Origin: Oscillospiraceae bacterium
GTDB taxonomy: Bacteria > Bacillota > Clostridia > Oscillospirales > Oscillospiraceae
Assembly (NCBI GenBank): GCA_017622995.1
Contig: JAGAQA010000035.1
Coordinates: 32,359-96,358 of the forward strand
Direction: 5' to 3'
Length of the DNA stretch: 64,000 nucleotides
Under the pieces are notes generated by a model. That model was not told the DNA's origin. It did no database searches and was given only the letters and a program-made list of their open reading frames with translations. Numbering within the stretch: the first letter of the stretch is position 1; every line of letters starts with the position of its first letter. This document shows, piece after piece, positions 51,889 through 59,449 of the stretch. A program made the position numbers and the translations under genes.

Positions 51889-54057
51889 TTAAAGAAGTTC
51901 GTCCGCGGGGATGATCACATTCCCGTCTTTGACAACTGTTTCTGGCCAAATTTTTGCCTCGTCATTCGCGAAAGGTTTGTCGGTTACTGTGGCTGTGCTG
52001 CCCAGCTGGGAATCCTGGATCTGTTTCAGCAGGTTGCTGTTTTTGAAGCTGGTGGTTTTGCCGTTTGCAGAAAGGGCGGTTGCCTCAACGCCTTGATCAA
52101 TCAGAGACTGAAGGGCGCTTCCGGGAACTTTCAGAGAAGCAGACTGCAGGGAGGCTTTCGGATTGACTTCTACGACCATCGCAGAGCTACCCTGGGGCTG
52201 GTTCTCCGTTTTAAGCTGGTTCTCCGTTTTGAACTTGATATTGTTCAGCAAGTCGGTCAGCTTATCGTTTTCGGAGGAATCCCCCGCAGAGAATTCGATG
52301 CCGTTCATATTGACGGTATTGTTGCCGATGCTGATGGAACCGCTGCCGTTCACGGTGGTATTCGCCGCCAGTAAGCTGTCGACTGCGGCAAGGACTTTTC
52401 CCACCTTAAGGACGAGATTCCTCAATTCCGAATCCATCAGGGTCTGGAGGTATTGCTGATCGCAGGTAAGGGTTGCCTCGGGGGCGTTGGTACTCACCTG
52501 CAGCGTTTTGGTGAGGGATTCACGGACGTCCCCGGCGCCCTCCTTGGATTCTTCCGAACAAAAATCGGCCTGCAATTTGCCCTTTTCCGGCAGTTTGTCG
52601 GCGGTCAGCTTCAGACCGGGGTTCTTCTGGTTATTCCCGGCGGTGGAGGAAATGCTGACGGTCGTGTCGTCCGCGGTCAGCTGGAAGCTTTCGCCGGACC
52701 CGGTGATTTTCTCCAGAACCTGATTGCTGACACTGACGTTTACGCGGTTTGTTTGCAGGTTGATTTTTTTGACGCCCTCCTCTTTCAGTTGTAGAAGATC
52801 AGCCTTGTTGCCGGTGACCAGGACGTTATCCGCCGGAGCGGTAATATTCAACGCGTCTTCCGCCAGCAAGTACTCATTGGCCAGACCATTGCCGTTATTA
52901 TCGGATACCTTAAGTCCCCCTATGCCAGTCGCCTTATGCCCAACAATGCTGGGGATGCTGGGGACGCTGTTGATGCTGCCGTTGCTGGCGTGGTAGCCGC
53001 CGTCGCTGCCGGAGACTCCATTGACTTTGCCGAATGAAGACAGACCGCTGAGATCCACATTGTCCGGCTGCTGCTTTCCCTCGTATTTATTGTCGTAACC
53101 ATTACCGATATTGGCAGCGTTGCCCTTACCCGTTGCCGTCACTTGCGCAGTGTATTTGACGGCGATGTTGTTGCCTTCGCCATAGGCGCCGCCGCCGATG
53201 CCCGCGCCTCCGCCCGGTGCTTCTTCTACAACGTTACCATCATCGTTTACAATCTTTTGGGGATCGCCGCCGATGGCAGTTGTAGTGCTGCCGCTGATGG
53301 TGATGTTGTTGCCATTGCCGCCTGTACCGCCACCGATGCCTGCGGCATTTTCGCCGCCGGTGGCAGTCACTGTGCCGCCGGAAATGGTGATGTTGCTGCC
53401 ATTGCCGCCGCCACCACCACCGATGCCTGCGCCTGCTAATATTTCAACTGCGTCTCCATGTTCAATCTTTAGAACATTACCGCCGGCAGCGGTTACTTCG
53501 CCGCCGCTGATGGTGATGTTGCTGGCGGAACCATTGGCACCGCCGCCGATACCGGCACCGCCCTCGCCGCCGTTGGCTTTCAGACTGCCATCGGCTCCCT
53601 TTTCGTCCGTGATGGTGAGTTTGCCGTTACCGCTGCCGGGAACGGTATCCGTAGGGGCAACGGTGTTCTTCTCCACACCGGCGTGTTTTTCGCCGCTCTT
53701 GACGGTGTTATTTCCATCCAGCTCAATGACCACGTCGCCATTGCCAGTGACTTCCACAGCAGCCTGATCAGTGCCGCTGGTGTCAATATTCACGCCGCTC
53801 AGGGTGACGTTGGCAGTGGCCCATGCATCTGCATGGATGGTGACGGTGTTGGCGGTGGTTTCGGTAGACTGGGTAATGACGGGCGCGCTGTCATTCACCG
53901 CATCGTTGGTGCCGTGGGTCACAGTCTGCCCGCTTTCCGAGGCATTCACGGTGACGCTTCCTTCGGCAACGTCATAGGTTCCCGCAAAAGCCGTCAGGGG
54001 CATGGTGGCTGCCAGCAGCAGCGCCATCATACAGGAAAGAATTCTTCTCGGTTTCAT
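51889..54057 (-). CDS. Secreted Gly-rich beta-helix protein, carbohydrate-binding (Cthe_2159-like) type
   Basis: The 722-residue product begins with a signal peptide (MKPRRILSCMMALLLAATMP, cleavage near TAFAGTYD). Residues about 30-180 are beta-rich with DVVIELDGNNTVKSG and GNGKLTITDEKG. Then come three near repeats with G-AGIGGG-x-G-x-NITISGG-xTA-xGG, the pattern of Gly-rich parallel beta-helix proteins in the Cthe_2159-like carbohydrate-binding group. The C-terminal half is less repetitive and ends IIPADELL without an anchor. The longer frame to 54216 is rejected: it runs through the promoter, while ATG 54057 follows AAAGGAG. It lies directly upstream of the giant gene and shares its promoter module, so joint expression is likely. 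Ligand is unknown. Confidence 0.85.
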   Translation of the reverse strand: MKPRRILSCMMALLLAATMPLTAFAGTYDVAEGSVTVNASESGQTVTHGTNDAVNDSAPVITQSTETTANTVTIHADAWATANVTLSGVNIDTSGTDQAAVEVTGNGDVVIELDGNNTVKSGEKHAGVEKNTVAPTDTVPGSGNGKLTITDEKGADGSLKANGGEGGAGIGGGANGSASNITISGGEVTAAGGNVLKIEHGDAVEILAGAGIGGGGGGNGSNITISGGTVTATGGENAAGIGGGTGGNGNNITISGSTTTAIGGDPQKIVNDDGNVVEEAPGGGAGIGGGAYGEGNNIAVKYTAQVTATGKGNAANIGNGYDNKYEGKQQPDNVDLSGLSSFGKVNGVSGSDGGYHASNGSINSVPSIPSIVGHKATGIGGLKVSDNNGNGLANEYLLAEDALNITAPADNVLVTGNKADLLQLKEEGVKKINLQTNRVNVSVSNQVLEKITGSGESFQLTADDTTVSISSTAGNNQKNPGLKLTADKLPEKGKLQADFCSEESKEGAGDVRESLTKTLQVSTNAPEATLTCDQQYLQTLMDSELRNLVLKVGKVLAAVDSLLAANTTVNGSGSISIGNNTVNMNGIEFSAGDSSENDKLTDLLNNIKFKTENQLKTENQPQGSSAMVVEVNPKASLQSASLKVPGSALQSLIDQGVEATALSANGKTTSFKNSNLLKQIQDSQLGSTATVTDKPFANDEAKIWPETVVKDGNVIIPADELL

Positions 54058-54122
54058 GGGGTTTTCGTCTCCTTTCTTGCCCGAAAGCGGACCCTGTTGC
54101 CGGGCCGCCGGGGCACGCGGAT

Positions 54123-54215
54123 ATGGTATACGCATCCACCCTATCATTGTAGCAGAAAAACGGGCTTCCGGGAATACCCGTCCGGCCGGTAAAAACGGGT
54201 AGTTTTTCTGTTCCA
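54123..54215 (-). promoter_or_regulatory. Promoter module (copy 2) of the beta-helix protein gene
   Basis: On the minus strand: ACTACCCGTTTTTACCGG, CGGGTATTCCCG, then GTTTTTCTGC-TACAAT-GATAG, with the extended -10 hexamer at 54151-54146. It matches the module upstream of the giant gene over roughly 80-90 bp, including the CGGG-TATT-CCCG dyad at the -35 position. The 5' leader would be about 80 nt. Confidence 0.7.
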
Positions 54216-54226
54216 AGCCCCAACGG

Positions 54227-54270
54227 ACGACACCCTCTCAGCCTGCGGCAGCTCCCCCAAAGGGAGAGCC
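54227..54270 (-). repeat. Interspersed palindromic repeat, second copy (inverted)
   Basis: GACACCCTCTCAGCC..GCAGCTCCCCCAAAGGGAGAGCC is the reverse complement of the unit at 2227-2280, with the inner GTCACGGCA hairpin replaced by a short GCCTGCGGC stem. Confidence 0.75.
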
Positions 54271-54313
54271 GAGTTTGCCGGTGTACCGCAAGTCGCGGTA
54301 CACCGGCAAACTC
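54271..54313. repeat. Perfect 19-bp-arm hairpin
   Basis: GAGTTTGCCGGTGTACCGC (54271-54289) pairs without mismatch with 54295-54313 around a 5-nt loop. It abuts the interspersed repeat on one side and the LuxR-gene terminator on the other, and lacks a U-tract. Confidence 0.85.
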
Positions 54314-54316
54314 TAT

Positions 54317-54353
54317 GGCAGCACCGCATAATGGGGCATTGTGCGGTGCTGCC
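54317..54353 (-). terminator. Terminator-like hairpin after the LuxR-type gene
   Basis: GGCAGCACCGCA (54317-54328) pairs with TGCGGTGCTGCC (54342-54353), 7 bp beyond the stop of the regulator gene. The stem is strong but the U-tract is poor. Confidence 0.6.
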
Positions 54354-54360
54354 CTGTCAT

Positions 54361-55353
54361 TTATCTGTTCAAATACTGTTCCAGCTCTTTGCGGTTGCTG
54401 ACCCCCACCTTCTGATAAATGCCCGACAGGTGAAATTTCACGGTATTGACGGAGATGTGCAGATAATCCGCAATCTCCTGATTGCTTTTGCCCCTGGCGG
54501 CCATCATGGCGATGGAAAACTCGTAGGGGGACAGGCGGTCCGTCACCTTGTTGACGGAATCCGGGTTGTGAATCTTCATCCACCCCCGGGAGAAGGCCAT
54601 GACCTTTTCCGAAATCCGGTTGTATTCCTCGGGCTGAGCGACCCGGGTATACTTTTCAATCTGCCCCTGCAGCATTCCATGATGCTCCACAAAGGGCTGA
54701 ATGTAATGCTCCGGCTCCGCAAGCTGCCAGGCCCGGTGGAAAAACTGCGCCGCCAAATCCGCGTCATGCAGGTTGGTCGCCACCATGGAGCCCACCAGAT
54801 TCAGGTACACGCACACCGAAGGAAACCGCCCTGCCGCCATCATCAGCGCCGATCTGGCCACACCCAGCGCCTCCTGATACTTCTTTTGCAGATACAGCCC
54901 ATGGGCTACGGCGTACAGCAGGTACAGCCTGGTTCCCTCGGGCAGGAGGGCGGCGTGAGCTTCCTCTACAGGTTTTATTTCCCCGTCCGTGTGAAAAAAC
55001 ACGGACATCAGATACCGCAGCGCATCGTAAACCGCGGCCATCTTTTCATCCTCCGGCTGCCGGGCGGACCGCTTCAGCGCCACGAAATCCTCCCGGAACT
55101 GCTCCGCGTTTCCCAGACCCACATTGGCCATGCTGTGCAGCAGCAGCGCCGTGGCCCGGATCTCCGGGCAGGGGCTGTTGAGGAAGCGCTGGCTCTCCCG
55201 CGCCGCGTCCTCGTACTTCGCCTGAAAATAATGATGGGCTGCCAAAGCAACCCTCCGTTCTTCCTCATCCGAAAGGGACCCGATCATGGTTTCCGCCCGG
55301 ATGCCTGTGAACGGCTGCCAGAGGGGCATAAACAGCTTTTCTGTTCGATCCAT
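54361..55353 (-). CDS. LuxR-family transcriptional regulator with helical N-terminal sensor region
   Basis: The 330-residue protein ends in a clear LuxR-type DNA-binding domain (about residues 270-328). It contains LSPYEFSIAMMAARGKSNQE, then IADYLHISVNTVKFHLSGIY with the recognition helix, and QKVGVSNRKELEQYL. The N-terminal 260 residues are all-helical with TPR-like pairs (HGLYLQKKYQEALGVARSAL, FFHRAWQLAEPEHYI), as in MalT-like regulators without the ATPase part. No receiver domain or signal-binding pocket was recognised. It is the first gene upstream of the beta-helix and giant genes on the same strand, separated by repeats, so it is the natural candidate to control their shared promoter module. 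That link is inference. Confidence 0.9.
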   Translation of the reverse strand: MDRTEKLFMPLWQPFTGIRAETMIGSLSDEEERRVALAAHHYFQAKYEDAARESQRFLNSPCPEIRATALLLHSMANVGLGNAEQFREDFVALKRSARQPEDEKMAAVYDALRYLMSVFFHTDGEIKPVEEAHAALLPEGTRLYLLYAVAHGLYLQKKYQEALGVARSALMMAAGRFPSVCVYLNLVGSMVATNLHDADLAAQFFHRAWQLAEPEHYIQPFVEHHGMLQGQIEKYTRVAQPEEYNRISEKVMAFSRGWMKIHNPDSVNKVTDRLSPYEFSIAMMAARGKSNQEIADYLHISVNTVKFHLSGIYQKVGVSNRKELEQYLNR

Positions 55354-55556
55354 TTCCGCTTCCTCACCTCCGTCTGACCGCGCCCTGTTTCTTTATCGTC
55401 AGTTTATCATGTTCCGGTGAAAGTGTCAAGGAACCCGGCTCCGCCCCTTTGCAGACCCGTCTCCGCCCCTATGCAGCATATCGCGCCGCACGGGGGCTTT
55501 GCCTCTGCACCGGCAGCGGGAGCCCTTTCCCGGCAGGAATGCCGCGGCTGTCCGGT

Positions 55557-55612
55557 ACTTGTTGACTTTTCAACAAGTTTGGGGCATACTGTATCCTGTT
55601 GATAAAATCAAC
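55557..55612 (+). promoter_or_regulatory. Promoter with two operator-like palindromes before a micro-gene
   Basis: TTGACT (55562-55567), 17 bp and CATACT (55585-55590) form a candidate promoter. The -35 lies inside the palindrome ACTTGTTGA-CTT-TTCAACAAGT (about 55557-55578). A second dyad, GTTGAT-AAA-ATCAAC (55598-55612), follows the start point. Paired GTTGA/TCAAC sites resemble those of MarR- or TetR-type repressors. Confidence 0.6.
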
Positions 55613-55646
55613 AACCGCGTGGGGCGGTGCGATAAGGAGTCTTTTT

Positions 55647-55766
55647 ATGTTTTTCCAAAAGCAGTATTTTGCCGTGTATTTCAGGCGGCCTTCCGTATGG
55701 CCCTGCCGGTGCTTTCCTACCGGCAGCCCCCTCTACGAAAAGCTCCTGCATCTCTTCCTGAAATAA
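55647..55766 (+). CDS. Possible 39-residue small protein
   Basis: ATG 55647 follows AAGGAG by 7 bp and the frame runs 39 codons to TAA. The peptide is basic and aromatic, starts MFFQKQYFAVYFRRPSVW, contains two cysteines and ends EKLLHLFLK. It resembles nothing I recognise. The reason to list it is its complete setting: promoter, paired palindromes, ribosome site and a strong terminator directly after the stop. It could equally be a small regulatory RNA, or the leftover of a larger gene. Confidence 0.4.
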   Translation: MFFQKQYFAVYFRRPSVWPCRCFPTGSPLYEKLLHLFLK

Positions 55767-55771
55767 TCCGT

Positions 55772-55815
55772 AAAAAACCTCTGCCTCGTTCCGGGAACGG
55801 GGCAGAGGGTTTTTG
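55772..55815. terminator. Bidirectional intrinsic terminator
   Basis: AAAAACCTCTGCC pairs with GGCAGAGGGTTTTT, with an inner CGTTCC/GGAACG extension. A-run and T-run flank the stem on opposite sides. It separates the micro-gene (plus) from the sigma-factor operon (minus). Confidence 0.92.
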
Positions 55816-55830
55816 TTCGCGGTATGGGTA

Positions 55831-56571
55831 TTATTTCTCCAGCAGCTCCCGCGCCGCGGAGAAGAGGGCATTCACGCTTACCCTGGCGCCGGGATCCATA
55901 ATCGAGTAGGAAACACCGTCCTTTTCCCAGCAGAGGAAGGCCACATCCTCCTCTTCCTTCGCCTCACTGCCGTAGCTGATATAATTGCCCAGCTGCTGCT
56001 CCCACCGGGCGTCCTCGTCCGTGAGCTTGTAGTCCGCCGGCATGAACCTGTAGTGGTCCAGCCGGTAGCTCAGGACAATGCCGTTTACGGTTTCCGTCCG
56101 GTCCGGTGCCCGGTCGCTCTGGAACACGCCCTTTTGGTTGGCGTAGGCTCCGAATACCAGGCGGGTGCCGGAGGGGTCCATATAATAGACATTGAGCTCC
56201 TGGAAGGTCAGCAGCTTTTTCCGGTTTTCATCCCGGCCGATGACCTCCTGAACCTCCGCGTCCCGGAAGGAAAAGCCGCCGCCCAGAGTCTCCGGCACCT
56301 CCAGGCAGAGCCCTGCCTGGGCAACCGCCCGGTTCACATCGGCAAAGTTTTCATAGTGTGTGCATCTGCCGGTCTCCAGAGAAGAGAGCTTCAGCATATC
56401 CGCGGCGTAGGCCGTTACGCAGAGCAGGGCGATCAACGCCGCGGCAGCAAACATTCGAAGGGTTTTTTTCCGGTTTTTCATAGGTTTACACTCCTTTTCC
56501 GGAGCTTCCATTTCCAGAAGATACGCATCGTCCACATGATTCAGGGCTTCTGACAAATCGGTTGCTTTCAT
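55831..56571 (-). CDS. Single-pass membrane protein, putative anti-sigma partner
   Basis: The 246-residue product has a short cytoplasmic part (MKATDLSEALNHVDDAYLLE), a basic stretch (KNRKK) and one membrane helix (FAAAALIALLCVTAYAA), then a roughly 180-residue outer domain. The N-terminal ALNHVDDAYL motif is common in Firmicutes proteins encoded right after ECF sigma factors, which act as anti-sigma factors or sensors. The start codon overlaps the sigma factor's stop as ATGA, so translation is coupled and amounts are likely matched. A longer frame to 56733 is rejected because it would overlap most of the sigma gene's end. The external domain has no recognised ligand. Anti-sigma function is inferred from arrangement. 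Confidence 0.8.
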   Translation of the reverse strand: MKATDLSEALNHVDDAYLLEMEAPEKECKPMKNRKKTLRMFAAAALIALLCVTAYAADMLKLSSLETGRCTHYENFADVNRAVAQAGLCLEVPETLGGGFSFRDAEVQEVIGRDENRKKLLTFQELNVYYMDPSGTRLVFGAYANQKGVFQSDRAPDRTETVNGIVLSYRLDHYRFMPADYKLTDEDARWEQQLGNYISYGSEAKEEEDVAFLCWEKDGVSYSIMDPGARVSVNALFSAARELLEK

Positions 56572-57128
56572 ACAGGGATTCCTTCCTTTTCCAGATGATG
56601 TTTCAGTTTTCCCCGGAGCTTTTCCAGCCGGTATTTGATCTGCCGGGGAGAGCAGCCATATTCCTCCGCCAGCTGCTGCGCGGTCCTGGCGTAGTAGTAT
56701 CGGGACAGAAACAGCTTCCGCTCCTCCCGGCAAAGACCCGCCAGGAAAGCATTGAGGCTCCGGCCCAGCTCCCTGGCCTCCAGGGCTTCTTCCAGGTTTT
56801 TCCGGTTGTCCGGGATGCAGTCTTCCAGCTCCGACAGCAAAACCTCCGCACTGCCGCTCCGCTTTTCGGCGGAAAGATACTCGATTCTCTTGAAGCAGAG
56901 ATTCCGGGTAATCCGGCTCAGGTAGTATTTGAGCATCCGGGGCCTTTCCGGCGGGATGGAATCCCAGGCCGCCAGATACACATCATTGAGCACCTCTTCC
57001 GCATCCTCCGCGCTGGGCAGGATGTTCCCGGCAATGGTTTTCAGATACCTGCCGTACCGGATTGCCGTCTGAGAAATGGCCGTCTCTGAACGGGCAAGAA
57101 ACAAATCGATGATTTGCGCATCTTCCAA
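56568..57128 (-). CDS. ECF-type RNA polymerase sigma factor
   Basis: The 186-residue protein has sigma region 2 near residues 25-95 (YLKTIAGNILPSAEDAEEVL, NDVYLAAWDSIP) and region 4 near 125-180 (LCREERKLFLSRYYYARTAQ, then QLAEEYGCSPRQIKYRLEKL). It would redirect RNA polymerase to a specific promoter set in response to an outside signal. Start is TTG 57128, with AAAGGAG 7 bp upstream; the longer frame to 57281 is unlikely because it ignores this site and translates through a palindrome. Its stop overlaps the start of the membrane partner gene. The dyad 57148-57162 just upstream may be an autoregulatory site. Confidence 0.9.
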   Translation of the reverse strand: MEDAQIIDLFLARSETAISQTAIRYGRYLKTIAGNILPSAEDAEEVLNDVYLAAWDSIPPERPRMLKYYLSRITRNLCFKRIEYLSAEKRSGSAEVLLSELEDCIPDNRKNLEEALEARELGRSLNAFLAGLCREERKLFLSRYYYARTAQQLAEEYGCSPRQIKYRLEKLRGKLKHHLEKEGIPV

Positions 57129-57147
57129 TGGGTTCACTCCTTTGTTA

Positions 57148-57162
57148 TGTAAGGACCTTACA
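57148..57162. promoter_or_regulatory. Perfect 15-bp palindrome before the sigma factor gene
   Basis: TGTAAGG-A-CCTTACA lies about 20 bp upstream of the TTG start, in the probable 5' leader or promoter. It has operator form; the binding protein is unknown. Confidence 0.5.
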
Positions 57163-57262
57163 CCTATACAGTACGAAAACGCGGGCAGGCGGACAAAGAA
57201 ATATGAAAACCGGGACCGCTTCCGCGATCCCGGCAGGGGGCAGTGTCCTTTCGTGGCAGCGC

Positions 57263-57760
57263 TTACTGCGTCCGGAGCCATTCCAGAACCTCCGAAAGGT
57301 TCTCAAGGCTCACATAGCAGTCGTCCCTGGTCAGCAGCGCCAGCATTTCCTCATCTGCCGGGCTGCGCTGGTCCTGCCCCTGCAGGCCCTTTGTGAGCAT
57401 GGAAATGGCCAGCTTGTTCATACCCCGGAGCTTGCCCCGGTCCATGCCGCCCTGAAGGGTGAACAAAGGGATGTCCTCCGGGGCCTTGCTGGCCTTGCGG
57501 ACCTCCTCCCTTCTGCCGCCGGTGGGCGTCAGGCCCACGCCGCAAAGGGCGCAGACCCGGTACCGCCCGGCGGCCTTCCCGTATCCCTTGATCTGGCTGG
57601 CGAAAATCCAGCCCAGGTACACAATCGCCTCCCCGGCGGGGAGGGCTTTCTTTGCTTCCTCCAGAGCGTACACCGGAAGACCGGTCTGCTCCCCCAAAAG
57701 AAAGGCGTACTGGCGGGTAAACCCGGTAGAGGATGTATAGACAATGGCGTTGGGCTTCAT
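57263..57760 (-). CDS. Flavodoxin-domain protein
   Basis: The 165-residue product begins MKPNAIVYTSSTGFTRQYA. The T-S-S-T-G-F-T loop is where flavodoxin-like proteins hold the FMN phosphate. A LGWIFASQIKG segment and CALCGVGLTPTGG follow in the region of the isoalloxazine contacts. It most resembles the flavodoxin-like/HemG-type group, but the redox partner and role are unknown. ATG 57760 has GAAAGGAG 8 bp upstream; the longer frame lacks support. It is transcribed divergently from the GNAT gene. Confidence 0.8.
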   Translation of the reverse strand: MKPNAIVYTSSTGFTRQYAFLLGEQTGLPVYALEEAKKALPAGEAIVYLGWIFASQIKGYGKAAGRYRVCALCGVGLTPTGGRREEVRKASKAPEDIPLFTLQGGMDRGKLRGMNKLAISMLTKGLQGQDQRSPADEEMLALLTRDDCYVSLENLSEVLEWLRTQ

Positions 57761-57804
57761 AAAAGGGCTCCTTTCTGTTTCCGGAAGGGTTGGTTTCTGC
57801 TCCC

Positions 57805-57832
57805 ATTGTATCAGCATTTTCCCCTCTGTCAA
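57805..57832 (-). promoter_or_regulatory. Promoter of the flavodoxin-domain gene
   Basis: On the minus strand TTGACA (57832-57827), 16 bp and TACAAT (57810-57805), 45 bp before the start codon. Confidence 0.8.
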
Positions 57833-57884
57833 CGCACAACCAAAAAAGAAACACATATGGGTCAAGCCCGGAAACATGGGTCAC

Positions 57885-57913
57885 TTGACAACCGTTTTTG
57901 GGAAATCTATAAT
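57885..57913 (+). promoter_or_regulatory. Consensus sigma-A promoter of the GNAT gene
   Basis: TTGACA (57885-57890), exactly 17 bp, TATAAT (57908-57913): a perfect consensus. Upstream, ATGGGTCA occurs twice 18 bp apart (near 57857 and 57875), possibly a site shared with the divergent gene. Confidence 0.9.
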
Positions 57914-57990
57914 TTCTTGCAGATACAAAACACCTGTTATCGGAAAACCGCTGCGATTTTCCGGCAATACAAGCAAAGGAGGCTGTTGCT

Positions 57991-58536
57991 TTGAAATACG
58001 AAAAAGAAATCCGTTTGAAGGACGGAAGGACCTGCCTGCTTCGCTCCGGCACCGCCGCCGACGGGCAGGCTGTGCTGGAAAACTTCAATCAGGCCCACGG
58101 GGAAACGGACTACCTGCTCTCCTACCCGGATGAAAACAGCTTTAATGCCCGGCAGGAAAGCGAATTTCTGGAAAAGATGCTGTGCAGCGAAACCGGGGCG
58201 GAGATCCTGGCCATTGTGGAGGGCCAGGTGGCGGGAACCGCCGGAATTGAGGCCGTAGGCAGCAAGTATAAGGTCCGCCACCGGGCCGAGTTCGGCATCA
58301 GCATTCTGGAAGACTTCTGGCGCCTGGGCATTGGCAGGGCGCTGGCGGAAAGCTGTATCGAGCTTGCCCGGCAGGCAGGCTATCGGCAGCTGGAGCTGGA
58401 GGTGGTGGCGGACAACCACCGGGCCGTATCACTCTACGGAAGCCTGGGCTTCCGGGAATACGGCCGCAACCCCAAGGGCTTTCTCTCCCGCACAGCCGGG
58501 TATCAGACGCTGGTGTATATGCGGCTGGAGCTGTAA
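57991..58536 (+). CDS. GNAT-family N-acetyltransferase
   Basis: The 181-residue protein transfers an acetyl group from acetyl-CoA to an unknown amine. The acetyl-CoA pyrophosphate loop is RLGIGRALAE (motif A), preceded by the strand RAEFGISI. Motif B follows as ELEVVADNHRAVSLYGSLGF. Start is TTG 57991, with AAAGGAGG about 9 bp upstream. It is a single-gene unit driven by a perfect consensus promoter and closed by a bidirectional terminator. Such GNATs may modify proteins, antibiotics or small metabolites; the sequence does not say which. Confidence 0.92.
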   Translation: MKYEKEIRLKDGRTCLLRSGTAADGQAVLENFNQAHGETDYLLSYPDENSFNARQESEFLEKMLCSETGAEILAIVEGQVAGTAGIEAVGSKYKVRHRAEFGISILEDFWRLGIGRALAESCIELARQAGYRQLELEVVADNHRAVSLYGSLGFREYGRNPKGFLSRTAGYQTLVYMRLEL

Positions 58537-58538
58537 AC

Positions 58539-58569
58539 AAAAAGCATCCGCAAACCGCGGATGCTTTTT
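58539..58569. terminator. Bidirectional intrinsic terminator
   Basis: AAAAAGCATCCGC pairs with GCGGATGCTTTTT over 13 bp around a 5-nt loop. It ends both the GNAT gene and the convergent murI operon. Confidence 0.95.
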
Positions 58570-58570
58570 C

Positions 58571-59449
58571 TTATCGTTGGTCCAGCTCTCTTACCAGCAT
58601 GGGGGTCATCAGGGGTCTGCGCATTATGTGCACAAACCGGGCGCACTTTACCAGGAAGGCATAGTAGATATTCTTCCCGCAGCCCAGCAGGGTTTCCGCG
58701 TTGCCCATGCCCTTGGCAAAGATCACATCTGCCCCTTCCATGGCAGCCTTCGCCTCCTGCCCCAGCTGCTCAAGCACGGTGCCTGCCACCAGGTTGCCGT
58801 TGTCAATCACGGGGAAGGGAATGCCTACCGCCGCCGCGTCCTCCCGGGTGGCATCGTTGGCCGCGATACCGCCCCGGACACAGAAGGTGATGGAAAGATT
58901 GGGATACTTCCGCTGAAGCTCCTCCGCCAGCAGCCGGTCAAAGGCAATCTCGCCTGCGTTGTCCGTCAGGTACAGCAGGCTCTTCCCCTTTTCCAGATCC
59001 CGGCACAGGTGTTCGTACACCTCCCGGTCGATTTCCATATTGTGCACCTGATCCAGTAGGTTCCTCAGCTCCTCAAAGCTGACCTTTCCCTGCAGGGCGG
59101 AAAAATCCAGATAGTTGCCCGCGATGGCAAACTGGATTCCGGCGAATACCCGGTCCTCCGCCTTTTCAATGCGGCTGCGTACATCCTCCAGATGGGCCAG
59201 GGCAAATTCGTTGGACTGCCGCTTTTCTTCCCTATACCGGTCCAGGTCCAGGCCGTACATCTGGTGCAGCAGCTGATTGGTGGCCGGGCCGGAACAGGGG
59301 GAGGGGGCCTCCGGGGGCAGGGCGGTTACGATCTGCATCCATTTGCGCAGAAAGGCAGTGGCGGTTGCTTCATCGCCCAGAGAACGGGCCAGCTCCGCGT
59401 TCCGGCGAAGCTGGCATTCCAGGCACATGGTATCCATGGGAATGCTCAT
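58571..59449 (-). CDS. DUF89/ARMT1-like metal-dependent phosphatase
   Basis: DUF89 proteins are metal-dependent damage-control phosphatases that clear aberrant sugar-phosphates and related metabolites. The 292-residue protein shows the family's CxxC near the start (MCLECQLRR), the metal-binding DNAGEIAFD, RGGIAANDATREDA, PVIDNGN and AKGMGNAETL. It is the last gene of the murI operon. Its ATG overlaps the upstream HAD gene's stop by four bases (ATGA), so translation is coupled. Pairing two phosphatases with a nucleoside kinase suggests metabolite clean-up, but the substrate is not known. Confidence 0.9.
   Translation of the reverse strand: MSIPMDTMCLECQLRRNAELARSLGDEATATAFLRKWMQIVTALPPEAPSPCSGPATNQLLHQMYGLDLDRYREEKRQSNEFALAHLEDVRSRIEKAEDRVFAGIQFAIAGNYLDFSALQGKVSFEELRNLLDQVHNMEIDREVYEHLCRDLEKGKSLLYLTDNAGEIAFDRLLAEELQRKYPNLSITFCVRGGIAANDATREDAAAVGIPFPVIDNGNLVAGTVLEQLGQEAKAAMEGADVIFAKGMGNAETLLGCGKNIYYAFLVKCARFVHIMRRPLMTPMLVRELDQR

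Noticed and set aside
54058-54216. N-terminal extension of the beta-helix protein to 54216
   Set aside because: It translates the promoter module and puts 53 residues before a perfect signal peptide that has its own AAAGGAG.
56572-56733. N-terminal extension of the anti-sigma-like protein
   Set aside because: It overlaps the sigma factor's region 4, and the ATGA junction gives a natural start at 56571.
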